Below are positions 9,206-20,100 of a stretch of DNA of 64,000 bases, piece by piece. Source of the DNA: JBCAWW01 sp039024315 (GTDB taxonomy: Bacteria; Bacteroidota; Bacteroidia; J057); NCBI GenBank assembly GCA_039024315.1, contig JBCCQN010000007.1, forward strand, positions 30,954-94,953. The letters are read 5' to 3'. Both the position numbers and the translations under genes were made by a program. Numbering within the stretch: the first letter of the stretch is position 1; each line of letters begins with the position of its first letter. The notes under the pieces were generated by a model. The model had not been told where the DNA came from. It worked only from the letters and a program-made list of their open reading frames with translations, and did no database searches.

Positions 9206-12200
9206 ATGTCGCGATCCAAAACACAATTTTTCCTTTTTGTATGCCTTCTCTCAGTATTTCGACTAGCAGGGCAGAATAATCCCTGTATGTTTCCAGATAC
9301 CATTACAATTGGAAAATCCGCTTCTGGGCCAAGTTATATTTATGAAGATGTCCAAACTGGACCAGTCTACCAGAATCCCTGCTTGGCATACTTGAAGTCC
9401 AAATTCTTTGTCAAAATCGATCTGGGAGAGAATTATGATTTTGGTAAAAACCCCTGGCAAGCAGAGTTGGAACTAGAAGTTCGACTACTTAGCAATGGGT
9501 CCATTATCAATACTTTTGGTCCCATATCTTTTCAAATTGACCAGGATCATCCCGAACAACTGGCCGTTTTTAATATCCCATTTATTCAAACCTTAGCTAG
9601 AGATGAAATACAAATCGAATCGATCAGCGACAATACTAGTCCCTTGATTGATCCTTTCCTCAGGATACAGGTATGGTTTGAAAACGATTACAAATTTGTA
9701 GTCGATAATACCATCGTAAACCTTCAGGCACCAACCAACAATCTAAACTCAACAACTTTTGATTGGACCCCTGATTGTAACTGTACTCCGAACTATGAAT
9801 TCCAATTGCTTCGGCTTCATAATACTGACATAAGTGCTACTAACGAAATTACGGTTATAGCTGAAGTAGATTGGTCCAGAGCCCTCACAATTGAGACCCA
9901 GAACTTTGATCCTAGCCTGACACTTACCTTGACGGAGGGAACTGGATATTACCTATGGAGAGTCCGCCCAATAAGCAATAAAGAGCCGGGGGGTATCGCC
10001 AATAGTCTAAACTGGGGCCAATGGTCCGATCAAGCCTACTGGGACAATCTTGCAAATAATGGCGACATCATTAGTTTGAATAGCCCCATTGGCTTACCCC
10101 CTCAGATATTTTTTTATGAACAGTTTGATGTAGATAAAAATTGGATATACTCTCGTAGCTTTTCTGAAGCAGAACCGAATGGAAAGATAAAGATTGCTGA
10201 AGGGATGACCTATGCAAATGGTTTACTTCAAGTGTCTCAAAATCAACGACATCTCTACTCCCAAGAAAATATTGTTGTACAAAAAACCCTTCAGGATTAT
10301 AGCGGTCGCCCAGCGATGAATACTCTCAATACCCCGATTGTAGGACAAGATCACTTAGGCTATGTCAGTAATTTCATGGTTGATCCTTCTAATAACTCCT
10401 ATGATCCGAGTAATTTTGATGACAATCATAATTATAAAGATCCGGAACCAGTCTCAAATGGGGCATTAAATGACTACTACAGTGACGTAAATACTGACCC
10501 TAGAATTCCAAGTGCTGAAGGCTATCCATATACTCGAACTTTGTATTATGGCGATGGAATAGGCCGCGTAAAGGAGGCCAGTGGAGTAGGAAAAGCCTTA
10601 AGGCTCAACACAGATCCAACTGAAGCTTCCCATACGACCCGGTTTTACTATTCTGGTGTCTCCAATACTGAGTTGGTAAGAGTGTTTGGAGATGAAGCTC
10701 CTAAAGCGAGTAATGTCATCAAAATGCTGACGGTGGACCCTAACCAAACCATTAGCGTAAGCTATCAAGATAAAAATGGACAGGTTTTGGCGACTTGTCT
10801 ATCTGCCAATGATAATAGTGCTCATCATGATCCACTACCATCCAGAGATAGTTTTACGGTAGAGGATACCATAAGCGGTAATGTGCCTTGTGGGGATGGG
10901 TGTCTGCTTGCTGGGAAAACCGTTTCCTTCGCTACTCCAACCAGCATTGATTTAAATTATACCCTCACTCCCCAAACGGTAGATGAACTATGCTTCAATA
11001 CTTGCTCCACCTGTGATTACCGGATTCAGTTTTCTATCAAACGACTGGATGATCCCTACGACCCTACCTTTCCGGTTATTTTCCCAGAGGAGCTGCTCCC
11101 TCCCGATCTTTGCAACAATTTTCAATCCTTTACTTGGTCTCAAACCTATGCTTTACCTCCGGGAACCTTTTTTATCGAGAGAAAAATCTATCTCAACAAT
11201 GTAGCGCCTGCTACGGTAGTACCAACTACCAACCCCTTTGGTACGACCTATCTGTCCCAACAGATCAGCCAACTAACAGCTGATTTACAGACGGAAGTGG
11301 AAAATGATCCTTTATGGACCATGATCGAAACTTATCTGATCAACGGGCAGACCGAGGATCTATATGACGAACTCATCCTCAATCATGGCCTCTCTCCTAC
11401 TGTAGATACCTTTGCCTTTACTGCTGCTTGTTGTGAGTTTGTCTTGCCTATCATTCGCTGTGAAAGCTGCCCCATCCAGCAGCAAGATTTTGAGGCCTAT
11501 TTCGACGGTATCTATCCTTACAACAGCGCAGATCCAAGCCTAACCCCTGCAGCAGATAATCCCAATTCTAACGAACTAGAGTATCTCCCGGGATTTCAGA
11601 TCGGAGAACTAAACACGATGGTGCAAAATATGCTGAACGAAACCCAATATGACGAAGAGGATTTATGTGATTGTTGGGTGGCTTCGGTCCAAAGTTGGGA
11701 AGGCTTAATTAATTTAGGGAACACCTCCGCTGATTACGAGGCAGATTTATTAGAGGTGTTTTTGAACTGCACTGGTAGAAAATATAATCCTCCCAGTACA
11801 ACCCCAATACAACACCCATCTACAGAAGCTTACAATTGGACCTATACCATTGGCTCCAGTCCTTATTGTGAACAAGCGATCTGTATCAGTAGCAACGATG
11901 CACAAAGTCCCTTCTTTGGGGCTAGCATAGATTGTAATGCTGGAATGATCGATTGGTCAGCTCCTTATTCATTGAACCAAGAACAATGGGGAGCCTTCTA
12001 TAATTGTACCCAGTCAATCGGCAGTCCACTTCCGGCACAACAAGCTTCCAGCGCCATCAACCAATCTTTACTTCAGATGGAAACTGCTTGTAACGATGCT
12101 TGTGAGGATCGTTTCTCTTCCTTTATCGTCGCTCTGGAGCATTATTATGAAATGGAGTTGGGAGCTTCAGTTGAAATTGACTGCCCAAATCCACCTAGCT

Positions 12201-15200
12201 TCCCCATTGATCCGGGAGAATGTGTCCCCATGTCAAGCTTGTATTGTCAGGCAGCCCAATTGGTGGACTTGTGCAAGGATAACTGTCAGTCTTTCAGTCC
12301 AGTATTTGATGCGAACAATTCTATCATTGGGTATGGCACACAGGCCGAAATTGAAGCCTACCAACAGGCGATGTACTATGCCTTCGATCTCGTCCAGGCC
12401 GCACCAAATGGTGATTGCCCTCCTGGATATACGGTCTCTACTGCTGACTCTGATTTACCGTTTATTACTGGACAGGACTTCGCGGATCAAGCCGTCCAGT
12501 ATCTCAACACTCAGTGGACTGCTTTTGTCAATAATTCCATTGATGGGGCTTCTTTCAACTTAACCGCTGCCCTCAATAACTTTCAAGCGGGACTAGGAGA
12601 TATTTGTAGTTCAGATAGTTTCCCTCCAGCCAATAACGATATCCTCATTCCCGCTACTGACAGTAGTTATTTTGAGGCGAACAATTGTCAGCTTATATGG
12701 CATCGCCCAGGGCAAATTAAGCCTCTCATTATCTGCAACAATATTTGTCAGGGTGTTGAGTTGCAGTGCGGTATTATCTGCCTCAAATGGCTGATCCCTG
12801 ATCAAAATAGCTTAGATCCTTTTGTATTTACCTATCTGAGCTGTGAGGAGCAAACAGCAGATCATAGCCTGATCCTTTTATCCCAACAGTTGAACCAATG
12901 CAAGGATCAGCAAGTAGAAAATTTAGAACAAACTTATCTAAAAAAATGTGCAGATCCAGACAGCATAAAGGACCTATTTACTATCAGCTATACACTAGCT
13001 TACTACCATTATACGCTCTACTATTATGATCGAGCGGGTAAGCTCGTACAAACAGTAGCTCCAGAAGGCGTAGATGAAAGTAGCATAAGTCGACAGGATG
13101 TACCCCCTCATGATTTTAGAACTCAATATCGCTATAATTCCTTAGGGCAATTGATCTGGCAGCGTAGTCCGGATGGTGGAGAAACTCACTTCTATTACGA
13201 TGATGTGGGACAATTACGTTTCTCTCAAAATGCGCAACAAGCTTTAGATGGAACTTATGCCTATACCAAATATGATCATCTGGGCCGCATTATAGAGGTA
13301 GGAAAGGCTGCTACTCTCATACCTTCCCTTACCAATGCCAACGATCCAATATATCCCGCCAATGGTAGCGAAAGGATCTTTACCGTTTATACCAATCCTT
13401 ATCCTGGCCCCTTAAGTCAGGGAAAAGCCCAACGTTACCTTAGCAACCGCGTCAGCTATAGTTATACGGAAGAAGGCGTATCTACTATTTACAGCTATGA
13501 CCCCCACGGCAATGTTGAATGGCTGATTCAAGACATCATGCCAGAGTTACAAATGAATGATCCTTCCAATCGCCAATTTTTGATCGAGTATGAATATGAT
13601 CTAATCAGTAATCAAGTCAGAAGGCTCAACTTTCAAACAGGGCGAGCAGATCAGTTTTTTACCGCTTATCGCTATGACGAAGACAATCGTATTACCGAGG
13701 TCAGAACCAGCAGAGATGGCTATTTATGGGATCGAGATGCTCGCTATATTTACTATGATCATGGTCCACTGGCTCGTATGCTCTTAGGAGAAGATGAAGT
13801 ACAAGGTATGGATTATGTTTACACCATCCAGGGCTGGCTCAAAAGTATCAATTCACCCCTATTATTGCCCGCTACTGATCCAGGAAAAGATGGAGCCAAT
13901 AACAGTAGTACTGCCAAGGATGCCTTCGGTTCTGGCTTGAACTATTTTGCAGGAGATTTCGTAAAGGGTGGATCATTTTTTCAGGATCCGTTCTTCAACT
14001 TTGGCCTTGAAGCCGACCGCAATCTCTACAACGGTAATATCACCATGTGGCTGAGCAATAGTGCTGTAGCTGGGCTAGATCCAGATTACAAATATCCCGG
14101 TTTGACGGGGAGACTTTTTCATTACGATGAACTCAATAGAATAACAAAGAGCGATTTTAGATTTTGGCAATCTGGGACTAACTGGCAAGATACCGATGAA
14201 TATGATAGCGATTACAGCTATGATGCTAATGGCAACCTGTTAGAACTGAACCGGAACGCTTATGAGTTGAATTTTGGTCAAACCAAAATGGATGAGTTGC
14301 ACTATGTGTACCATACTCAGAGCACGCTAGCTGGCAACAAACCCACCAATCAATTACGCAGAGTGCGAGACTGTGCACATTTCATTTGTGGTTCCGACTA
14401 TGTCAATGACCTCGAAAAAACAACCCGCTATCAATACGATGCCATTGGCAACCTGATCAAAGAAGAACCTACCCAATTTGGCGCACCAGATATAGACGTT
14501 GTCTGGAATCTCATGGGCAAGGCAAAACAAGTTGTCCGTTCCGATGGCTTGGAGTTGAACTTTCGATATGACGCTCAAGGCAACCGAGTATTAAAGAAGG
14601 TATTGCAAACCAACGGGGACACAGACTATAACTGGTATGTTAGAGATGCAACGGGCAATATCCTGGCCATTTATAAATTGGATGAAAATATCAATGGTAA
14701 CTGGCAAACGGTTCAGGAGGAGGTGCCTATTTATGGATCAGATCGGCTAGGTATACACAACTCTCAGACTATCGCTTTTGGCTACAATAGCCAGACACAG
14801 GATCAGGTATATGAAGTGTCTTCTGATTTATTTTTCACCCGATATTTGGGGCAAAAAGCCTATGAGCTTTCGGATCATTTGGGGAATGTCCAGCTTACCC
14901 TTTCTGACATAAAGCTAGCTGTCCTGAACGGCCAGGGGCCCGTCAACTTTTCAGGGGACATTTTAGGTGCACAGGAGTACTATCCTTTCGGGAGTTTGAT
15001 GGGAGGCCTAGGAGTAAGTGGATATCGCTTTGGGTTCCAAAATCAAGAACGTGTAGATGAGATAGCAGGAGCAGGAAATCATTACACAGCGGAGTTTTGG
15101 GAGTATTCACCAATACTTGGGAAAAGATGGAACACAGACCCAGTTGTAAAACCTCACGAAAGTCCTTATGCTGCATTTGCCAATAATCCGATATGGTTTA

Positions 15201-15889
15201 TTGACCCGAATGGAGCAGATACTTTGGATATTAACAAGAATGACAAAGGAAAATGGACAATTGCTAATACACAAACAGCAAAAGGAGATGATGTGTTTAG
15301 AGTTAAAAATGGAGATGAAACCAAAACATACACTTTCTCAGAGGGAGAGTATGGCAAAAGGTTTAATGTCTTAAACTTAGAAAATAACGATAAATATACT
15401 TTAGGAGTTTATCACGTATCAGGTCAAGACGGTGAAGGAGCTTCAGGGTTTGCAATTACTCCAGGAGGGACAGCAAGTACAAAAGTAGGTTCAGGAAAAC
15501 GATTGCCTGATGATACATATACATTATCAGGAACTGGTAACGGCAAAGACCAATATGCTTACAAATGGGTTCAACCATTATTACATACTGGAGAAAATGG
15601 TGGATATGTTGGAGGTAGAGGAGTTAAAATCCACCCTGCTCCCTCAAAAGCAGTAGAAACGGAAGTAGGACAGTGGACGGCAGCATGTTATGTTGTATGT
15701 ACAGATTACAAATTATATTCTGGTGAAATTATTAAATATAACTCTAAGCTAAGTATAAAAACTTCCAAACATATAAATACAATGCTGGGGGGAACTACAC
15801 ATTACAATGCTATTGGGAAAAAGAGCCGTCCGGGTTCTGATTTTAGCAATGGAATCAAGTTTAAACTTATCCAAAAAACAGGATTTTAA
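9206..15889 (+). CDS. DUF6443/Rhs-core secreted polymorphic toxin, 2227 aa
   Basis: The signal peptide is residues ~1-23. A DUF6443-like region is around residues 350-530 (VVQKTLQDYSGRPAM, YYGDGIGRVKEASG). Cysteine-rich middle. YD repeats from about 1270 (YYYDRAGKLVQTVAPEG, TQYRYNSLGQLIWQRSPDGG). The Rhs-associated core (LSDHLGNVQLT, EYYPFGSLM, YGFQNQE-like, ILGKRWNTDP) ends at WFIDPNGAD near residue 2000. What follows (about 2005-2227) is variable, AT-rich and contains RGVKIHPAPS and TAACYVV, which resembles the His...Cys layout of DUF5675 or L,D-transpeptidase-like enzymes. It would act on cell-wall or periplasmic targets of a competitor. The toxin assignment is an inference from architecture; the shell and core are clear. 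Confidence 0.85.
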   Translation: MSRSKTQFFLFVCLLSVFRLAGQNNPCMFPDTITIGKSASGPSYIYEDVQTGPVYQNPCLAYLKSKFFVKIDLGENYDFGKNPWQAELELEVRLLSNGSIINTFGPISFQIDQDHPEQLAVFNIPFIQTLARDEIQIESISDNTSPLIDPFLRIQVWFENDYKFVVDNTIVNLQAPTNNLNSTTFDWTPDCNCTPNYEFQLLRLHNTDISATNEITVIAEVDWSRALTIETQNFDPSLTLTLTEGTGYYLWRVRPISNKEPGGIANSLNWGQWSDQAYWDNLANNGDIISLNSPIGLPPQIFFYEQFDVDKNWIYSRSFSEAEPNGKIKIAEGMTYANGLLQVSQNQRHLYSQENIVVQKTLQDYSGRPAMNTLNTPIVGQDHLGYVSNFMVDPSNNSYDPSNFDDNHNYKDPEPVSNGALNDYYSDVNTDPRIPSAEGYPYTRTLYYGDGIGRVKEASGVGKALRLNTDPTEASHTTRFYYSGVSNTELVRVFGDEAPKASNVIKMLTVDPNQTISVSYQDKNGQVLATCLSANDNSAHHDPLPSRDSFTVEDTISGNVPCGDGCLLAGKTVSFATPTSIDLNYTLTPQTVDELCFNTCSTCDYRIQFSIKRLDDPYDPTFPVIFPEELLPPDLCNNFQSFTWSQTYALPPGTFFIERKIYLNNVAPATVVPTTNPFGTTYLSQQISQLTADLQTEVENDPLWTMIETYLINGQTEDLYDELILNHGLSPTVDTFAFTAACCEFVLPIIRCESCPIQQQDFEAYFDGIYPYNSADPSLTPAADNPNSNELEYLPGFQIGELNTMVQNMLNETQYDEEDLCDCWVASVQSWEGLINLGNTSADYEADLLEVFLNCTGRKYNPPSTTPIQHPSTEAYNWTYTIGSSPYCEQAICISSNDAQSPFFGASIDCNAGMIDWSAPYSLNQEQWGAFYNCTQSIGSPLPAQQASSAINQSLLQMETACNDACEDRFSSFIVALEHYYEMELGASVEIDCPNPPSFPIDPGECVPMSSLYCQAAQLVDLCKDNCQSFSPVFDANNSIIGYGTQAEIEAYQQAMYYAFDLVQAAPNGDCPPGYTVSTADSDLPFITGQDFADQAVQYLNTQWTAFVNNSIDGASFNLTAALNNFQAGLGDICSSDSFPPANNDILIPATDSSYFEANNCQLIWHRPGQIKPLIICNNICQGVELQCGIICLKWLIPDQNSLDPFVFTYLSCEEQTADHSLILLSQQLNQCKDQQVENLEQTYLKKCADPDSIKDLFTISYTLAYYHYTLYYYDRAGKLVQTVAPEGVDESSISRQDVPPHDFRTQYRYNSLGQLIWQRSPDGGETHFYYDDVGQLRFSQNAQQALDGTYAYTKYDHLGRIIEVGKAATLIPSLTNANDPIYPANGSERIFTVYTNPYPGPLSQGKAQRYLSNRVSYSYTEEGVSTIYSYDPHGNVEWLIQDIMPELQMNDPSNRQFLIEYEYDLISNQVRRLNFQTGRADQFFTAYRYDEDNRITEVRTSRDGYLWDRDARYIYYDHGPLARMLLGEDEVQGMDYVYTIQGWLKSINSPLLLPATDPGKDGANNSSTAKDAFGSGLNYFAGDFVKGGSFFQDPFFNFGLEADRNLYNGNITMWLSNSAVAGLDPDYKYPGLTGRLFHYDELNRITKSDFRFWQSGTNWQDTDEYDSDYSYDANGNLLELNRNAYELNFGQTKMDELHYVYHTQSTLAGNKPTNQLRRVRDCAHFICGSDYVNDLEKTTRYQYDAIGNLIKEEPTQFGAPDIDVVWNLMGKAKQVVRSDGLELNFRYDAQGNRVLKKVLQTNGDTDYNWYVRDATGNILAIYKLDENINGNWQTVQEEVPIYGSDRLGIHNSQTIAFGYNSQTQDQVYEVSSDLFFTRYLGQKAYELSDHLGNVQLTLSDIKLAVLNGQGPVNFSGDILGAQEYYPFGSLMGGLGVSGYRFGFQNQERVDEIAGAGNHYTAEFWEYSPILGKRWNTDPVVKPHESPYAAFANNPIWFIDPNGADTLDINKNDKGKWTIANTQTAKGDDVFRVKNGDETKTYTFSEGEYGKRFNVLNLENNDKYTLGVYHVSGQDGEGASGFAITPGGTASTKVGSGKRLPDDTYTLSGTGNGKDQYAYKWVQPLLHTGENGGYVGGRGVKIHPAPSKAVETEVGQWTAACYVVCTDYKLYSGEIIKYNSKLSIKTSKHINTMLGGTTHYNAIGKKSRPGSDFSNGIKFKLIQKTGF

Positions 15890-15901
15890 AGTGAGTTTGA
15901 T

Positions 15902-16012
15902 ATGAATTTAATAAATCAAATCTTACTTGGATTTTGTTGCTTGTTGGTTTTTAATTCTTGTGGTAACACTAAAGTAAATAAGAGTTTAAGCAATAGTTCT
16001 AACAATGTATAG
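15902..16012 (+). CDS. very short lipoprotein ORF, possible truncated immunity protein
   Basis: 36 codons starting 12 bp after the Rhs toxin stop. The product has a hydrophobic signal ending in VFNSC, a lipobox, followed by only ~15 polar residues. Immunity proteins for periplasmic toxins are often lipoproteins encoded in exactly this position. The abrupt end just before transposase-like sequence suggests that the gene lost its 3' part through an insertion. It is too short to be an obvious functional immunity protein. Confidence 0.45.
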   Translation: MNLINQILLGFCCLLVFNSCGNTKVNKSLSNSSNNV

Positions 16013-16375
16013 TAAACGCGGTCAAGAATTGTGAAAATGGGGGGAATACCGATTTTAGGAGTAAGAAAACCGTTAAATCATGTATTCCTCGGTAATCAGC
16101 GAAACTGACTACGAGCAATCAAGATACGAAATAGTGCATGGAAGCTATGCTAAATGAGGATGCGGATACATATGATTCATCTCCGCTATGAGGGTTATGG
16201 TTCGGGAGATTGTGTCGGTATATTGGATGTTCATCCTAACACGATTACCACTTGGACTAAACTGTATATTCAAAGAGGTTTGTATCACCATTCAATAGAA
16301 AAGTGGCTGAAATGGCACCAAAATCAAACTATCTTTTTACCTTTTACTGTCCTAATGATTGGGTTGGATTAAGCA
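16013..16375 (+). mobile_element. degenerate IS630-type transposase remnant
   Basis: An in-frame stretch from about 16154 encodes a helix-turn-helix of the IS630 transposase type (LRYEGYGSGDCVGILDVHP, then NTITTWTKLYIQRGL). The frame breaks down shortly after, and no DDE catalytic region is present. No clear terminal inverted repeats were found by eye. The remnant separates the short lipoprotein ORF from the next lipoprotein gene, so it probably records an old insertion and deletion in the toxin-immunity region. Confidence 0.55.
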
Positions 16376-16438
16376 CCTGAGAGATCAAGAATAAGTTTAG
16401 ATACTCTTTCGCTATCTAACTATAAGGAAAAATCAAGA

Positions 16439-17056
16439 ATGACGAAACGAATAGATGTTTTTATTTTTTGCATAATTTTTATAGGTATTGGTGCCTTACC
16501 TATTTCATGTAGGCCTAATTCAGACTCTTTTAAAAAGTGGTTTTCAAATCCCAACAACCAGCAATTGAAATTCGCTCAAGCCTCATTTTTTGATATTGAA
16601 GTCCTCAATATTCCGCCTCAATATTTTTTAGATTCTACTCACCAAGATAAAAATCAGGTTCCATACCTGAAAAACATATTCTTCCAACTCACCATCTCCC
16701 CCCGCTCAGGCCACGCCAAAGGAGACGTCGCCTATAGTGATATAGACAACTATGCCGAATACAAAGCCCGCATACAGCAGCTCAACTTTGGTATGGAGCA
16801 GTACTTGACCCTCAAAACTGATCAAGGGGCCTATGCCCCAGTACTCTCGGTAATGGATAATACATATGGCCTAACCGACTATCGCAAATTTCAGCTCATT
16901 TTTTCCCCTCCTGATAATTGCGTTGACTTTTATGACTCTAGTCAGTGGGAGCTCATCTTTAGGGATGAGATATTTGAATCGGGGACACATAGTTTTGTGT
17001 TTGAGCGGGAAGATTGGGAGAAGGCTAATCGGATGTTTGATGAAATGAAACCATAG
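16439..17056 (+). CDS. hypothetical lipoprotein, 205 aa
   Basis: The N-terminal hydrophobic stretch ends in LPISC, consistent with a lipobox and periplasmic anchoring. No known domain is recognised in the remaining ~175 residues, which look globular with aromatic-rich strands. It is the next plus-strand gene after the Rhs toxin and IS scar and converges with the minus-strand conflict operon. It could be a surviving immunity protein or an unrelated lipoprotein. The function is not known. Confidence 0.6.
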   Translation: MTKRIDVFIFCIIFIGIGALPISCRPNSDSFKKWFSNPNNQQLKFAQASFFDIEVLNIPPQYFLDSTHQDKNQVPYLKNIFFQLTISPRSGHAKGDVAYSDIDNYAEYKARIQQLNFGMEQYLTLKTDQGAYAPVLSVMDNTYGLTDYRKFQLIFSPPDNCVDFYDSSQWELIFRDEIFESGTHSFVFEREDWEKANRMFDEMKP

Positions 17057-17116
17057 ATTATAGCTTTTCAAGCTTGCAGATTGTTCCTTTGTAAAGCCGC
17101 CACTAGACATTAGAAT

Positions 17117-20100
17117 CTATCTATACCAAGGCTTTTCTAAATCCCTAGTTAATACCTGGGCTTTTTCTCTGAATAGAAATCCGTTATGTTCAGGGAACCT
17201 TTCTAATTTTTCAAGTGCTTCTACTTTTCCCTTTAATGCCAAAGTGATAAGCGCATCATGCCATCTGTATAAATCTCTCAAATCATCATTTACTGCAATA
17301 GTAGAATCTACAACATAAGGCAAGATGGTATTTAACGTTTGCTTAGCCACATCAATATCTTTGTTCAACAATTGAGCATTTAACAAGTAAGTAGCCTCTA
17401 ATAATGCCTTATTATTGGGAATCGAATCAACCGAGAATGAATAGGATAGTGCCTGCGTATAGTCTTTAGCTTTATAGTGTTTTATAAAATCTGGGAATGG
17501 GTCAAAGTGTTCTTGATAATTTTCGATTACACTTTCTGACACTGGAATAGGAGACGCATGTCGTGTTAATGTATTCAAGGCAGTCGAATTCGAATACCTA
17601 ACTGCAAAAAAACTAATAATTGCGAAGCAGCTTACGACTAAGATGGAAGCCTTCAACTGAAAATTGTCCTCAATTCGTTTTAGCTGTGCCTTCCAAAAGA
17701 AGTTCCTTCTAAATTTTTCACTAAGATATGGGTCTAGCATATCATTAAGCCATAAATATCGAAGTTTTCGTTGAAATAACTCATCTTCAGGTTTTAAGAG
17801 TGCTTTTTGAACAGTGGTCTGCAATGTTTTTTCTTTACTAGCAAAAGCATTTTCATCAAGATGAATATCTGCGAGAAGATCAAGGATAGTGGATCTTGCC
17901 AAAGTCTCTAATTCTGGATCTAGATTTTCTAGAGCATCATAGCGAATATTATCCGGAAAAAATCCCTGCTCTATCCATGGTATTCTGGCAATCTTTAGTA
18001 AGTTATTAAATGTTACAAGCTGACTTTTCGAAGCACTTAATCCAAAATTCCCATACTGTATAAAGTTTTCCTTATGCCGCTCTTCGGCATTATCCATTTG
18101 TAAGCCTATGGAAAGCAAAATTTCCCAGCGAGGCTCAGGATATGCCATAGAGGCCGATAGCCAATCATATAGATTCGGACCCAAGTATTGCAATACGTCC
18201 CCACTTTTTTCAAAATCAAATGAATCAAATCTACTGACAGAGCCAGAATGATTCTGTTCAAAAAATTGTTGGGAAGATTCTAGATTAGTCATCTGCAGCT
18301 GGCTAGAAATGTCAGCTGGCAAAAGTTTAAAATATTTTTTAAGACAATCTTCTCTTAGCCCCCAGTCTGAAAAAGGAACAGGAGTTAGTAAGGTAATTTC
18401 ATCCCACGCTTCAAATATTTCTTTTATTCTCGGGTTTATTTCTTTCGTAAATGGATCAAGAAAAAAGGTTCCTTTTGAGAATATCATCAGTTTCGCATGC
18501 AAATACGATTGAGTGATTTTCTTGAATTCTATTCCATCCGAGAAGTATTCATTATAACATCTATTGGGATAATTTCTGAAAGTATACTTAACGAGAGGGA
18601 CATCCTCTTTCTCAAGATACTGCACCAATTCACTAAATACTGCGGTTTGAATATCATATTGGCTGCTTTCATCGATTAAAAACACATATTCAACTTGTTT
18701 TGTATTGCTCGTGTAAACCAGTTTAGGCAAACCTCCTGTTTGGATTGTTTGTTGAATAGTTTTGGGGAGATTTAGTTTCTTGCTTGCAAGGTGAGTCCTG
18801 TACTTTAATCTTTGTGCAAGCTCTGATAATTTACTTTCATTCCCCGATAAGCCAGTATGTCTCTGAAATGGCAAAGAGTATGGGCCATTTTTGCCTGAAT
18901 TGAATTCTAATTTGAAGGTGAAATTCAGAAACTGATTTTTGAGGAAATTGATACCTCCTTCAGCCAAAAGGATGGTAAAAAATGCAATTAAGAAGATTCT
19001 CAGTTTAACCTGATTTTGCTGTTTTGTTATATACTTAGTCCCCAAACTCACAAAATCAGAAATATTGAAATTTTTAGCTGGGATAAAGAATAAGACTTCT
19101 CCCTCTTCAGAATAGATTGGTGTTCGAGTTCCTGACAATTCGTAACTGTATTCTACTGGATATAAACCTGCTTGCCTGAATTTCTTTTCTGGGAATAAAT
19201 TGTCTGCAGACGATCCGTCTCCAAAGTCCCAATTTACCTTGAAATCATTAGGCGTAAATCCTTCTTGCAGGGGATATCTCAATCTTGGGGTAAATACAAT
19301 ATAGTTGTTCGTATCAACTGCATTGAAACCGGATATATAAGTATAATTTGGATGAATATTCCTTTGGAATCTTTGATACGTTAGTTTGTCTCGTCTCACA
19401 GTTAGTCGAGGTTCGGGTAATCTAATAGGCTTCGGTCTTACATCTGGCCTAAATGGCAACTCCATTACATCTCCATCATGGACTCTCGGTGAATGGGGCC
19501 CTCTTGGGTGATCTTTCCGATATCGCTTAGAATCATTATTTTGATTAACTAAGGGCCATACAAAGGCAAACCCAAGTGTTAGAAATATGAACAAGTAAAT
19601 TACTGGTCTAATTTTTTTCCATGTCTTATTATTTGATTTTAAAATATTTCTTTGTCTTTCTTCATGGTTTCTTACCTTTTTCCTTATAGGGTTCTCTGGG
19701 GCCTGTTCCTCGCTTGTAGAACGCTTAAATATATATTTCCTTATTAGCCTCCTAATAGGAAAAAAAAGCCAATAGAAGAACTTTCTTGTTTGTATAAAAA
19801 ATAAAATCAGATGTTCTTTGAGAGTAAAGGCAGGAAGTTCCGTTTCACCTAATAACTCTAGCGTCTCTGCTTCATCTTCAAATGAGAATTTGCGATAAAC
19901 TTCTTGAAAGATACTCTTAAATAGTATCTGTTCCTCTCTACTACGGACAATTGCAGGAGTAATCAATTGTCTAAGCCCATCAACTTCATTCTTTAGAAGA
20001 AGATCTCGGGCATAATCTCTGACAATCTTTTGAATAAATATATGAGTGGCTGGATCAATTTTTCTGACCAGGTTTTCCCACTTCGCCAATACAAGACCTA

